From positions 186,001 to 250,000 of the forward strand of contig NZ_OZ034688.1 in the NCBI RefSeq assembly GCF_964026685.1: 64,000 nucleotides of DNA. Direction: 5' to 3'. Made by a program: the position numbers and the translations under genes. The notes under the pieces are model-generated. The model made no database searches. It saw only the letters and a program-made list of their open reading frames with translations, and was not told the DNA's origin. This DNA is from Candidatus Providencia siddallii. Lineage in GTDB: Bacteria; Pseudomonadota; Gammaproteobacteria; Enterobacterales; Enterobacteriaceae. Below are positions 23,476 through 34,816 of this stretch, in pieces. Within the stretch, counting starts at the first letter, position 1, and each line of letters starts with the position of its first letter.

Positions 23476-24874
23476 ATATTTTAAACGATTGGCCTTGGAT
23501 ACATTGGAGTAATATTCAACCATATTCAATAGCAATAAAAACAGAATCAAAAAATTATACATGGCTTTCTTTAAAAAAAAAATTAATAAAATTGGAGCTT
23601 ATTTATCGAGTCAAGGTTTAAAAAAAAATCAAATAGTAATGTTACGCGGTAAAAATTGTATTGATATTTTGTTATGTCAATTAGCAATTATATCTATTGG
23701 GTCAATTGTTTTGCTATTGAATCCATATTTATCGAAATTTTTACTTGATGAATTGCTTGTTCATTTAAATATTGATTTTATTATTGATTTTAATTTAGAT
23801 AAATCATATTTATTTAATTATTCTAAATTAGAATATTTTAATTATAACAAATATAAAATAAAAAATAATTTTAAATTATTGAAATATTCTGAATTACTTA
23901 AAAAACCTGCTACATTAATTTTAACATCTGGTTCTAATGGATTACCAAAAGCTGTTGTACATAATATTTTTGCTCATATGAATAGTGCAAATAGTGTACT
24001 TGACGTTATTAATTATGAAAAATATGATTGTTGGTTATTATCATTACCATTATTTCATATATCAGGACAAGGAATAGTATGGAGATGGTTATTGCGTGGT
24101 GGTTTAATAGCGTTCAAGGAAAAAAAATTGTCAGATTCATTACATGGTGTTACTCATGTTTCTTTGGTTCCTACTCAACTTTTTCGTTTATTTAATAAAG
24201 ATAGACGTATTTTATTAAATTTAAAAGAAATATTATTAGGTGGAAGTATGATTCCAATATCATTAACAACAAAAATTGCAAATTTGGGTATTACTTGTTG
24301 GTGTAGTTATGGTATGACAGAAATGGCTTCTACTGTTTGTATTAAAGTTACGAATAATAAAAATGGTGTTGGTCTTCCGTTAAAAGGAAAAAAAATTCGT
24401 ATAATTAATAATGAAATACAAATAAAATCAAATACTAAAGCTTTAGGTTATTGGTTTGATGGTGATATTGTACCATTGAATTGTATTAATGGATGGTTTA
24501 AAACTAATGATAGAGGAGCTTATATTAATGGAGAATATCATGTTTTCGGTCGTTTAGATAATTTATTTTTTAGTGGTGGTGAATTTATTCAACCTGAATA
24601 TATAGAAAAAATAATTAATTCTCATAAAAATGTAATACAGAGTTTTATAATTCCTATTAAAGATAAAGAATTTGGATATAAACCAGTTGCTGTATTAGAA
24701 TTAAGAGAAAAAACATCAATTTCAATTATTGAAAAATGGTTAAAAGATAAAGTAGCTCCTTATCAATATCCAATTTATTTTTGTCGTTTATTACCTGAAT
24801 TTAAAGTATGTATTAATAAGATTTCTAGAAAATATATAAAAAAATGGTTTTTATCAAAAAATATATTTAAATAA
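23463..24874 (+). CDS. menE: o-Succinylbenzoyl-CoA ligase, frameshifted within an A10 run
   Basis: ATP-dependent acyl-CoA ligase activating o-succinylbenzoate. The ATG at 23463 opens a MenE-like N-terminus containing NDWPWIHWSN (E. coli SDWPWRHW). Its frame meets an uninterrupted run of ten A (23573-23582), and the MenE sequence continues one frame over (KKKINKIGAYLSSQG). One extra A would restore a protein of about 470 residues (E. coli 451). The AMP-binding LTSGSNGLPKA, YGMTEMAS, GRLDNLFFSGGE and C-terminal lysine (NKISRK) are intact. RNA polymerase slippage on the A-run could rescue it; otherwise only an internal start at 23561 (437 residues) remains. Confidence 0.82.
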
Positions 24875-24895
24875 TTAATAATTATTTAAATATAT
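24861..24895. terminator. Bidirectional hairpin between convergent menE and lysP
   Basis: A 16-bp perfect inverted repeat (24861-24876 and 24880-24895) with a 3-base loop, all A/T. It lies over the menE stop and just before the lysP stop on the other strand. Position and symmetry suit a shared terminator, although A/T-only stems are less certain. Confidence 0.55.
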
Positions 24896-24901
24896 ATTGT
24901 T

Positions 24902-26377
24902 TTAATGATTTTTTGTTTGAGAATTTATAAAATTCATATTTTTATATTTAACAAAATAACTTTTTTTTATAATTTTATATCCTATCCAAATTATTAAAAA
25001 TATAAAGATACTAATATAATTTGTTATCAATTTTAACCAATTAATTTTATTTTCTAAAAATATTTGATAACTTTGACTAAATATAATTATAAAACATAAT
25101 ATAAATGCAAATATAGGACCTATTGGAAAAAATTTTGAATGATATGGTAAATCGTTAATATTTTTTCCATGAAAAATATATCCTTTACGAAATCTATAAT
25201 GACTAATTGCAATACCTAGCCAAGCAATAAATCCTGTCATACCAGAAGTATTTAATAACCATATATAAATTGTTTTATTATTAAACATTGAACTTAAAAA
25301 ACAAATAGATGCAATAAATGTTGTAGCTAATAAAGAATTAAGTGGAATACCGTTTTTAGAAAGATTACTAAAAATTTTATGAGCTTTTTTATCTATGGAT
25401 AAAGCATATAATATACGACTAGAAGCATACATACCAGAATTACCAGCAGATAAAATTGCAATTAAAATAATTATATTTATTATTGATGCGGCATATAATA
25501 AACCAGAATTTTTAAATACTAAAGTAAAAGGACTTATACTTATATTTTTAATATTATTGTTTAATAAATTTAAATCATTATAAGGGATAATAAGACTAAT
25601 AATTAAAATAGTGAGAATATAAAATAATAAAATACGCCAAAAAACTTTTTTTATTGCATTTGGAATATTTTTACTTGGATTTTCAGATTCTCCTGCTGTT
25701 ATTCCAATAAGTTCAGTTCCTTGAAAAGAAAAACTTACAATCATTAAAACATTAATAATTGAAAAAAATCCATTAGTAAATTGCACATTGTTAATTTGTA
25801 ATTTATTAAATTCTTGATTTATTATAATGTTTAAAATTATTGTAAAACCAACGATAATAAAAATTATTATTGTTGTGATTTTAATCAATGAAAACCAGTA
25901 CTCTATTTCACCAAAATATTTTACAGATAGAAAATTAATTAAAAAAATTATTGTTAAAAAAATAATACTCCAAACCCAACATGGACTTTTTGGAAACCAA
26001 AAACTCATTATTAATTGTGCAGAAACTAAATCAACTGCAATAGTAACAGCTCAGTTATACCAATAATTTCAACTTAAAGCAAATCCAAAACCTTCATCTA
26101 CATATTTAGAACCATATGTTGCAAATGATCCAGATACAGGCATATATGCAGCTAATTCGCCTAAACTTGTCATCAAGAAATAAACCATTAATCCAACAAT
26201 AGAATAAGAAAATAGTGTACCGTATGGCCCAGCTTGTGTTAATATCGCTCCTGATGCAACAAATAGTCCAGTTCCTATTGATCCACCAATAGCAATCATA
26301 GTAATATGTCGTTGTTTTAAATTACGACGTAATTTAATATTATTTTTTTGTAAATCATTAATTATTTTTTTTGACAT
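24902..26377 (-). CDS. lysP: Lysine-specific permease (two UGA read as Trp)
   Basis: Amino-acid/proton symporter of the APC superfamily, for lysine uptake. Two UGAs fall at residues 103 and 109 in FALS-W-NYWYN-W-AVTIAVDL, where E. coli LysP has Trp at both sites. Read through, the protein has 491 residues (E. coli 489) with twelve hydrophobic helices. Typical blocks are IGGSIGTGLFVASG, SFQGTELIGITAGES, AGNSGMYASSR and NTSGMTGFIAWLGIAISH. With UGA as stop it would split into a 102-residue and a 368-residue piece. It is retained as a stand-alone gene, suggesting import of lysine from the host (inference). Confidence 0.95.
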
Positions 26378-26642
26378 TTATTATCTACTATTTTTAATAG
26401 TTTATATATTAAAAAATAATTTAAATTATATACTTGTTGTAAATATATTTTGAATGATATTTTAAAATAAAATGAATTATTTTTTAGTTTTATATTGATG
26501 TTTGTAATATAAAAAAACAAATAAGTATTATGTTAAAATTTTTATATATTAGATAGTTATTTTTTTAAAAAAAATATGATATTAAAATAATTATAATTTT
26601 TAATAGATTATTTTTAATTATTAATTATGTAAAATAATAAGT

Positions 26643-27242
26643 TTATATATTATTTATAATACGTCTTCCTGTATAGTATTTTTTGTTTCAATATGAATTA
26701 GTTATTTTTGAAATAATAACACCATTACTTGTTGATGCATGAATAAATTTTTCATCTCCTATGTAAATGCCTACATGTTTTAATGTATTATTTATTTTAA
26801 ATAATACTATATCTCCAATTTTTAAGCTTTTTCTTTTAACACTTTTTCCAGAAAATTCTTGTTCTGAAGTAGTTCGTGGTAGTTGTATTCCAAATTGTTC
26901 AAAAAAAGTTTGTTGTACAAAACTTGAACAATCAATTCCTTTTTTTGTTGTCCCGCCAAGTTTATATATAACATTTTTCCAATTATTATATTGTTTCATT
27001 ATTTTTGATTTAGCATTAATAAGTTGAATTAATTGTTCAAAATCATCTTGAGATATTTGTGTTATAGAGTTGTTATATATGTTATTATTTATATAATTTT
27101 TAGAAAAATTTTCTGTATTTTTTAATTTTTTTAAATCTTTTAAATTAGAACAAGAAATTAAAGTTAATGCTATAATTATTAAAATTATAATATTTAAACA
27201 AAAATTTTTATTTTTTTTATTAATTAACATTATATTATACAT
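26643..27242 (-). CDS. mepS: Murein DD-endopeptidase MepS/Spr lipoprotein (one UGA read as Trp)
   Basis: NlpC/P60 cysteine peptidase that cuts peptide cross-links so that the cell wall can expand. It has an N-terminal hydrophobic signal with lipobox LISC (Cys31). The catalytic set is Cys105 (GIDCSSFVQ), His156 (LKHVGIYIG) and His168 (FIHAST). A UGA at 26688-26690 (residue 185) stands in TNSY-W-NKKYY, where E. coli has PYWKKRY; the reading then ends at TAA 26643-26645, giving 199 residues (E. coli 188). Stopping at the UGA would lose the last helix. Flanked by 265 and 294 bp of empty AT-rich DNA. Confidence 0.93.
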
Positions 27243-27536
27243 CTTTATTTAAAAATAATATTTTAGATATTTATTTTTTAATGATTATTTAATATATGAA
27301 ATAATTTTGTAATTTTTTTGATTTTTTTTATTTATTAATTTTATTTAATTTATATTAATAAATATATAATATGTTGAATATTTTTTGAAAATATTATTTT
27401 TTAAAATATTTTTATATACAAATATTATTTATATATATATAAATATTTATGTATGTTGTAAAAAATACTTTTGTGAAGCAATTGAAAATATATAAAATAT
27501 ATTTATATTTTTATGGTATTTAGATACTAAAATATT

Positions 27537-28277
27537 TTATTTTTGAGCATCAAAACTAATACCGGTTTTTTTTAAGCTATCGTTACTCATTAAATAAATA
27601 TAAATTGGCATTATATCTATTGGTTTTTTTAGTATCGATGAATTTTCTAATGGAAAAGCTTTTTTACGCATTTTAGTATAAACAGCACCTGGATTTATAC
27701 AATTAATTCTTAAATTTGTTTTCTTATATTCTTTTGAAAGAATTTTCATTAGACCTTCTGTTGCAAATTTAGAAACAGCATAAGCACCCCAACCAGCGCG
27801 ACATTTTTTACCTGCTGTTGAACTTGTAAATACTAATGAAGGGTTTTGTGCTTTCATTAATAATGGAAGCAAAACTTTAGTTAATATAAAAACTCCATTA
27901 AGATTAACTTGTATCACTTTATTCCAAACATTAATAGGTTGATCTTTTATTGATGAAATAGTTCCTAAAATTCCAGCGTTATGTATAACACCATCTAAAT
28001 ATTTATATGTTTTAGAAATATTTTTTGCTAAATTTTTATATTTTTCATTGGTTGCTGTAAGTAAATCTAATGTATAAACATATGATTCTTTTGTTGTTAA
28101 TTTTTTAATTTCTAAACTAACAGCATCAAGTTTTTTTTTTGTTTTTCCTACTAAAATTATCGAAGCACCAAAACGTGCAAAAGTTATTGCTGCTTCACGA
28201 CCAATTCCATCTCCGGAACCTGTTATTAAAATTATTTTTTTATTTAAAATATTTTGTTTTGGTTTGTATTGAAACAT
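27537..28277 (-). CDS. yciK: Short-chain dehydrogenase YciK
   Basis: NAD(P)-dependent oxidoreductase of the classical SDR family; the physiological substrate is not established. The 246 residues show the Rossmann motif TGSGDGIGREAA near residue 20, HNAG, a serine in FTSSTAG and the catalytic YAVSK (Tyr-x3-Lys). In E. coli, yciK lies beside sohB as it does here, with the two divergent and 137 bp between them. Ends in TAA. Confidence 0.93.
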   Translation of the reverse strand: MFQYKPKQNILNKKIILITGSGDGIGREAAITFARFGASIILVGKTKKKLDAVSLEIKKLTTKESYVYTLDLLTATNEKYKNLAKNISKTYKYLDGVIHNAGILGTISSIKDQPINVWNKVIQVNLNGVFILTKVLLPLLMKAQNPSLVFTSSTAGKKCRAGWGAYAVSKFATEGLMKILSKEYKKTNLRINCINPGAVYTKMRKKAFPLENSSILKKPIDIMPIYIYLMSNDSLKKTGISFDAQK

Positions 28278-28414
28278 AATTTACATAAAGTTTATTTTTT
28301 ATTAAAATAGTAAGAAAAGTTAAATTGTATTTTTTTATATAATTTAACGATTTTATTTTGTATATTAAATAGTTTATTATAAATAATAAATATATATATT
28401 AGAAGGATTATTTT

Positions 28415-29434
28415 GTGGAATATTTATCTTTATATGGGTTATTTTTAGCTAAAATATTTACAATTGTAATTTTAGTTGTATTAATAGTATTTTTTACGTT
28501 TGGAATTGGTATAAAACGATATGAATCAAAAGGTTTTTTAAAAATTATAAAATTAAATAAAAAATATCTTGAATATCAACGTAAAATTAAACATGTTAAA
28601 ATGAATGATTCAGAAAAAAAGATATGGTTAAAAAAAATAAAAAAACAACAAAAATTAAAATTAAAAAATAGAAAAAATAATTTAAAATTAGGTAATTTAT
28701 TAAAAAAACCATGTTTGTATGTTTTAGATTTTAAAGGAAGTATAAATGCTAATGAAGTTATATCTTTAAGAGAAGAAATAACTGCTATTCTTTCAGTTAT
28801 TGAAAAAGAAGATGAAGTTTTACTTCGTTTGGAAAGTTCAGGAGGCATTGTTTCAGCTTATGGTTTAGCTGCTTCTCAATTAATGAGAATAAAAGAAAAA
28901 AATATTCCTTTAACTATTGTTGTTGATAAAATTGCTGCTAGTGGTGGTTATATGATGGCATGTATTGCAGATACAATTATTGCTGCCCCGTTTTCAATAA
29001 TAGGATCTATTGGTGTAGTTGCTCAAATACCAAATTTTTATAAATTATTAAAAAAATATAATATAGATATTGAATTACATACGGCTGGTGAATATAAAAG
29101 AACGTTAACATTATTAGGTAAAAATACTGAAGAAGGACGTAAAAAATTTATAGAAGATTTAAATTCAACTCATAAATTATTTAAAGATTTTGTTCATAAA
29201 AATCGTCCTTTATTAGATATAGAATCTTTATCAACTGGTGAATATTGGTATGGTCAAGATGCTTTAAATAAAGGTTTAATTGATAAAATTGGAGTTAGTG
29301 ATGATATAATTATGAATTCAATAAAAAATAAAAAAGTTATTAGTATTAATTATTCTATAAATAGAAAAATATTATATAGATTGACTGATAATATTACAAA
29401 AAATATTAATAAATTTCTATGGAATAATTTATAA
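28415..29434 (+). CDS. sohB: Inner-membrane peptidase SohB (S49 family)
   Basis: Signal-peptide-peptidase-like serine protease of the inner membrane. The GTG start at 28415 gives a product matching the E. coli N-terminus (YGLFLAKI), with a purine-rich AGAAGGA upstream. It has one N-terminal membrane segment (about residues 7-30) and a very basic Lys-rich linker. The S49 core has LDFKGSINANEV, RLESSGG, the catalytic-serine motif KIAASGGYMMAC and GSIGVVAQ, then the lysine-containing ELHTAGEYKRTLTLLG. 339 residues against 349 in E. coli. Ends in TAA before a strong palindrome. Confidence 0.95.
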   Translation: MEYLSLYGLFLAKIFTIVILVVLIVFFTFGIGIKRYESKGFLKIIKLNKKYLEYQRKIKHVKMNDSEKKIWLKKIKKQQKLKLKNRKNNLKLGNLLKKPCLYVLDFKGSINANEVISLREEITAILSVIEKEDEVLLRLESSGGIVSAYGLAASQLMRIKEKNIPLTIVVDKIAASGGYMMACIADTIIAAPFSIIGSIGVVAQIPNFYKLLKKYNIDIELHTAGEYKRTLTLLGKNTEEGRKKFIEDLNSTHKLFKDFVHKNRPLLDIESLSTGEYWYGQDALNKGLIDKIGVSDDIIMNSIKNKKVISINYSINRKILYRLTDNITKNINKFLWNNL

Positions 29435-29495
29435 CAAAAAAATATTTTTATATAATGCGAATTATAAATTTAATATAAATTATTTAAATTTAATA

Positions 29496-29530
29496 TTTTA
29501 TAAAACGTAATTTTATTACGTTTTATAAAA
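29496..29530. terminator. Bidirectional hairpin terminator between sohB and pepO
   Basis: A 16-bp perfect inverted repeat (29496-29511 and 29515-29530) with a 3-base loop. The stem contains two C-G pairs and is U-rich at its edges on both strands. It lies in the 256-bp gap between the convergent sohB and pepO genes, so it can end both transcripts. Confidence 0.75.
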
Positions 29531-29690
29531 TAAGTTGTTATTTGTTAGATTATATATTTTTTATAATTTAATTTTAAAAAAAAATTAATGTTATTTATTA
29601 TTTAACTATAAAAAAAAGATATGTTTTTTATTTTTGCTAAAATAAATAGTTGATATTAATTTTGTTAATAATTAAAAAATTAAAATATTT

Positions 29691-31727
29691 TTACCAAATA
29701 AAAACTCGTTCTTCAGGTTTTAAATAAAGTTTGTTATTTTCATTTACATCAAATGCTATATACCATTCTTCAATGTTACGAATAACACCATTAGTGCGAA
29801 ATTTGTATGGACTATGAGGATCTGTTATAATTCTATTAAGTTCTGATTCTTTATTAGATAATTCACGCCATATTCTAGCCCATGAAATAAAAAAATATTG
29901 TAATCCAATTTTATAATTATTTTTTTGAGATTTTTTTAAATAATTTTTTTTTGTGTAATGTTTATATGAATTTAAAGCTATATTTAATCCACCTAAATCT
30001 CCAATGTTTTCTCCAAGTGTTAAATTTCCATTTATTTTTTTACCATTTACTTCAAAAGTATTGTATTGGTTTATTAATTTTTTTGTTTTTTCTTTAAAAT
30101 TATTTTTAGCTGTATCGCTCCACCAATTTCGTAATTGACCTGTACTGTCATATAAACTTCCTTGATCATCAAAAGCATGTCCCATTTCATGTGCAATAAC
30201 TGCTCCAATTGAACCATAATTATATGCAGGATCAACATTACAATCGAAAAATGGAGCCTGTAATATTGCTGCAGGGAATACTATTTCATTTTGAACTGGA
30301 TTAAAATATGCATTTACAGTTTGAGGTGTCATTTCCCATTCCCATTTACGATTTGGTTGTCCTAATTTACTTAGTGTATTTTTATTATTCCATTTTAAAA
30401 TTTGTTTGTAATTATTTATAAGTGTTTTTGAATTAAGATTTATATCACTAAAATCATTCCATTTATCTGGATAACCAATTTTTATTGAAAAATTATCAAG
30501 TTTTTTTAATGCTTCTTGTTGTGTAAATGAATCCATCCAATTGTTGTTTTTTAATCGTTCACTAAATGTTTTTCGTATATTGTTAACTAATTCTTGAATT
30601 TTTTCTTTTGAATTTTGATTAAAATATTTTTTGACATATATTTTTCCTAGAGCTTCACCTTGAAGTGAATTAATTATTTGTAAAGCTTTTTGTTTTCTTG
30701 TTCTTTGTTTTTTTATACCATAAAGTTTTTTTGAAAAAAAATTAAAATGTATATCAAAAAATTCTTTGTTTAAAAAACCTGCATATCTATTTATATGTTT
30801 TAAAATAAGATAATCTTTAATAGTTGAAATTTGTGTGTTAAGAAATATTTTTATTGTATTTTGTACAGAGCTATCTGTTTCTACAATAATTTTTTTAAGT
30901 TTTTCTTCATTTAATTTATTTTTTTTTATAAAAAAATCCCAATTAAATCCATTTGTAAAATTTTTCATTTCCTGTAATGACATAGCATTATAATTTTTAA
31001 TGGTATCACGTTGTTCTTCAGGTGTTCAATGTATTTTAGCTATAGATTTTTCTAATTCAAGTATTTTTTTTGCTCTATTATTAACATTATTTTCACCTAA
31101 TTTTTTTAAAATAATTGTTATATAATTATAATAATCTTTACGAATTTTTTTCATTTGATCTGAATTTTCAAGATAATAATTACGATTAGGTAGTTCTAAA
31201 TTTCCTTGACTTATATATAAAATATATTCTTTTGGATTTTTAGCATCTAAATCTACCCAATAATTAATTATTGAACTATAGTATGGTGATGTCATTAAAT
31301 TACTTATTTCATTGTGGTTTTTTGCTTGTTTAATTGTTTTTAAATCATTTTTTATAGGAAGAATTCCAATTTTTTCAATAATATCTTTATTTATGTAGCT
31401 TAAATAGAGATTACGAATATTTCGTTGGTTATGGTCAAGTTTGCTTTCATTAATTATTTGAAGTTCATTAATTATATGTTGTAATTGTTTTTCTAAAATT
31501 AAATATAAATCAATAAAAGAATTAATTCGTGGCATCCCATTTGGAATTTTTGCGTTATTTATCCAATTATTATTAACGTAATTATAAAAATCATCACCGG
31601 GTTGAATTGAATCTGATAATATAATTTTTTGATTTTTATTATAAAATATTTCTTTTGCTATAACTTGATTTGTAAAAGAAGAAAATGTTGATATCCCAAT
31701 GAATAAAATTATCATATTGTTATGCAC
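29691..31727 (-). CDS. pepO: M13-family (PepO/neprilysin-like) zinc metalloendopeptidase (one UGA read as Trp)
   Basis: Large zinc endopeptidase that cuts small peptides. The N-terminal hydrophobic segment (about residues 4-25) ending near VIAKE suggests export to the periplasm or a signal anchor. A UGA at residue 234 (IH-W-TPEEQRD) interrupts an otherwise full-length 678-residue protein. The zinc site is complete: HEMGH (about 513-517), the downstream ENIGD glutamate (about 573) and the NAYFNP substrate-binding motif. E. coli has no close equivalent at this site; in E. coli sohB is followed by topA-cysB-acnA-ribA. It may be an ancestral enterobacterial gene retained here, or an acquisition; composition matches its neighbours. 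Confidence 0.88.
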
Positions 31728-31994
31728 GTAATAATTCCTTATTTTTTATAAAATTATTTAAAAATTAAATGTGTATTTATTTGAATTTTTTGAAGAAAAT
31801 TTCATTAAGAATTAATATATCATTAATTGATATTTTAATATGTATGTATAAATATAGTCAAGTTTTTTAAAAATATTTTTTTATATTTAATTGTTATTGT
31901 TTATTATTATACTTATAATATAATATAAAACTATAATATATGAATATATATTTTATAAAAAAAATATTTTATAATTTTTAAAATTAATTAAAAA

Positions 31995-32582
31995 TTATAA
32001 TAAAATATGTCCCATTTTTTTTGCTTTTATATCTAAATAATTTTTATTATTTGGATTACGACCAACTATCAATGGAACTCGTTCAATCACGTTAATTTTT
32101 GCGTTTCTCATTATATCTACTTTTTTAGGATTATTAGTTAATAATCGAATTTTTTTTATACCTAATAATTTATACATATCAGCACATATTGTAAAATCAC
32201 GTTCATCTGCTTTAAAACCTAATTTTATATTTGCCTCTACTGTATCAAATCCTTGATCTTGTAAACTATAAGCACGAATTTTATTAAGTAAACCAATATT
32301 TCTACCTTCTTGTCTATGATATAAAAGAACTCCACGACCTTCTTTGCTTATTTGAATTAAAGCAGTTTTTAATTGAAAACCGCAATCACAACGTAAACTA
32401 AATAATGCATCACCAGTTAAACATTCAGAATGAATACGGCTTAATACAGGTTTATAACCTGAAATATCACCAAAAATTAATGCTATATGATCTTGTTTTG
32501 TTAGTTTTTCTTCAAAACCAATCATAATAAATTGACCAAATGGAGTAGGTATTTTAGTTTGTGCAATGATTTTTAGCTGCAT
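31995..32582 (-). CDS. ribA: GTP cyclohydrolase II
   Basis: Converts GTP to the diaminopyrimidine that starts riboflavin synthesis. I start at [10 protein letters not shown] (32582), preceded by GAGAA, rather than four codons upstream; this gives 195 residues (E. coli 196). The zinc ligands Cys54, Cys65 and Cys67 (HSECLTGD...LRCDCGFQ) and the catalytic [11 protein letters not shown] block are intact, as is the [11 protein letters not shown]-binding region. Stands alone on the minus strand, divergent from pgpB as in E. coli gene order. Ends in TAA. Confidence 0.96.
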   Translation of the reverse strand: MQLKIIAQTKIPTPFGQFIMIGFEEKLTKQDHIALIFGDISGYKPVLSRIHSECLTGDALFSLRCDCGFQLKTALIQISKEGRGVLLYHRQEGRNIGLLNKIRAYSLQDQGFDTVEANIKLGFKADERDFTICADMYKLLGIKKIRLLTNNPKKVDIMRNAKINVIERVPLIVGRNPNNKNYLDIKAKKMGHILL

Positions 32583-32694
32583 ATTTTTTCTCATTGGTGT
32601 TATAATTCTTTTTGGATTGATAATGTTTTATCAATATAAAAAACAGATGCAGTTTTAAATAATTATTTATACTTTTATATTTTAAAATATATTT

Positions 32695-33495
32695 TTGATA
32701 TATATATTATTAATGTATAGTATTACTATATCAAAGTTAAATAAAAGTAAAAAATATTTTTTTAAAAAGAAAAAAATGAAAAAAATAACTTTAATTATTA
32801 TTTTTTTTTCTATTATATTAATAATTCCTTATTTTTTTATAATTTTTAAAAATTTAACTTGTTTTCAAGAAATTGATAGTAAATTAATAAAATATTTTTT
32901 ATTATTAACTAATACAGCTGGTTTTCCGTATGCTATTTTATTATCAGTTATATTTTTATATTTTATATTATATTTTATTAATAATAAAAAAAAACAATTT
33001 CAAATAGCGATTATTTTATTATTTTGTATATTTTCACAACAATGTTTTAAAATATTAATTAAAAATATTTTTCAAAAACCAAGACCTTATGTTATTTGGT
33101 TATATAATAAAAATAAAAGAATAAATTTAAATTTTTATGATTTAAAAAAATATGAACGTATATATTTAATTGAAAAGATTGCTAAACAAAATAACGTATC
33201 TGTATTACAATATAAACATTGGCAAAGCGAAACTAGTTATTCGTTTCCATCAGGTCATGTGTTGTTTGTTTTTGATTGGTTGTTTTTATTTATAATTTTT
33301 TTTTGGCATCGTAAAAAATATTTTTTATTTATTATATTAATAATATGGGCTGAAGGGGTATCTTTTAGTCGTATATTATTAGGAATGCATTGGCCTATTG
33401 ATGTTATAGCTTCAATTATAATTAGTGCAATATTTACTTTGTTTTTTTATAAAATTTTTATATATAAAAATTTTATAAAAAAACAAAGTAAATAA
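32695..33495 (+). CDS. pgpB: Phosphatidylglycerophosphatase B / undecaprenyl-diphosphate phosphatase (PAP2)
   Basis: Inner-membrane PAP2 phosphatase acting on phosphatidylglycerophosphate and undecaprenyl diphosphate. About six hydrophobic helices. All three PAP2 signatures are visible: KNIFQKPRP (K-x6-RP), FPSGH, and SRILLGMHWPID (SR-x5-H-x3-D). The 266 residues compare with 254 in E. coli. The N-terminus is uncertain: the first Met at 32695 lies in very AT-rich DNA, and a Met at 32713 or the one before KKITL are alternatives. Order ribA-pgpB-(yciS-yciM lost)-pyrF follows E. coli. Confidence 0.9.
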   Translation: MIYILLMYSITISKLNKSKKYFFKKKKMKKITLIIIFFSIILIIPYFFIIFKNLTCFQEIDSKLIKYFLLLTNTAGFPYAILLSVIFLYFILYFINNKKKQFQIAIILLFCIFSQQCFKILIKNIFQKPRPYVIWLYNKNKRINLNFYDLKKYERIYLIEKIAKQNNVSVLQYKHWQSETSYSFPSGHVLFVFDWLFLFIIFFWHRKKYFLFIILIIWAEGVSFSRILLGMHWPIDVIASIIISAIFTLFFYKIFIYKNFIKKQSK

Positions 33496-33849
33496 AAATT
33501 AATATTTTTTAATTTTTTTTTATTATTTATAATTTTATTGTTTTAATTTAATATATATATATTTTTATTAAATATTAAAAATTATAATATTTAAGTATTT
33601 TGAATTTTGTTTGAAATGATTTTTTTAAAAATTTAAATTTTATTATTTTATTTAATTGTTTAAAAAAATATCAAGATATTTTTGAAATATAAGATATTGT
33701 TTTTGAATATATTTTATTATATTAAATATATTAGTATTATTAATATATGTGAAGTTAGTTTTTAATATTATTTTTTGTAAAAATATTAATAATTATATTA
33801 TATTTTAAATTTATTAACTATATTAATTAACTAATAAAAAGGTTTTAAA
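33496..33849 (+). other. 354-bp AT-rich spacer between pgpB and pyrF
   Basis: No gene or RNA was recognised. In E. coli this interval carries yciS and yciM (lapA, lapB); no trace of either could be read in any frame. The pyrF ribosome-binding site (AAAAAGG) lies at its right end. Confidence 0.6.
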
Positions 33850-34608
33850 ATGTCTAATTTAAAAGAAAAATCATTATGTTTTAATCAAAAAATTATTGTT
33901 GCATTAGATTATAAAAATATTAACGAAGCATTAGCTTTTATTGATAATATAAATCCAAAAGATTGTAAATTAAAAGTTGGACAAGAAATTTTTACTATTA
34001 ATGGTCCTAGTATTGTTAAAATACTTCATGATCGTGGTTTTGATGTTTTTTTAGATTTAAAATTTCATGATATTTCTTATACTGTTTCACGTGCAGTTGC
34101 CGCAGCAGCAGATATGGGTGTATGGATGGTAAATATTCATGCTATTGGTGGTGTTCGTATGATGGAAGCTGCAAAAAACGCTTTAAAAAATTATTCTTAT
34201 GATGCTCCATTATTAACAGCAGTTACAGTTTTAACTAATTTAAATCAGTTAGATTTTAATCGTTTAGGTATATATATTAATCTTCGTAAATATACAAAAC
34301 ATCTTGCTTTATTAAGTAAGGCATGTGGTCTTGATGGTGTTATTTGTTCTACTAGTGAAATTCAAGAATTAAGAAAAGCATGTGGCGTTGATTTTAAATT
34401 AATTACACCTGGAATTCGTATTTTAGGTGATAGTTCAGATGATCATGAAAATATCATGACTCCAGAAGATGCAATAAAAAAAGGATCTGATTATATAGTT
34501 ATTGGTCGATCTATTACGCGTACTAATAATCAATCTTTTATACTTAAGCAAATTAATAATTCAATAAATAAATTATATTTATCTAAAAGTGTATCTCTTA
34601 ATAAATAA
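33850..34608 (+). CDS. pyrF: Orotidine 5'-phosphate decarboxylase
   Basis: Last step of UMP synthesis, decarboxylating OMP. The 252 residues (E. coli 245) form the expected TIM barrel. Motifs are VALDY, LKVGQEIF, the catalytic DLKFHDI (Asp/Lys/Asp) and the C-terminal phosphate loop region IVIGRSIT. An AAAAAGG Shine-Dalgarno stands before the ATG. The E. coli partner yciH does not follow; instead a 208-bp gap leads to the convergent nth. Ends in TAA. Confidence 0.97.
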   Translation: MSNLKEKSLCFNQKIIVALDYKNINEALAFIDNINPKDCKLKVGQEIFTINGPSIVKILHDRGFDVFLDLKFHDISYTVSRAVAAAADMGVWMVNIHAIGGVRMMEAAKNALKNYSYDAPLLTAVTVLTNLNQLDFNRLGIYINLRKYTKHLALLSKACGLDGVICSTSEIQELRKACGVDFKLITPGIRILGDSSDDHENIMTPEDAIKKGSDYIVIGRSITRTNNQSFILKQINNSINKLYLSKSVSLNK

Positions 34609-34816
34609 TATTTTAATTATTTAAATTATTATTATTGATATAATAACATAATGTTATTTATAAATTTGTAAAAATATTTTTATTATTTATGTTATATTAT
34701 TTTTTATTGATATAAAATTTATTAAAAAAAATAATTTATATTATTTGTATTTTTTTAAATTTTAAAAATAAATAAGTTGTTTTTAAAAGCATTCATTAAT
34801 TTTATTTAAAAAGATT

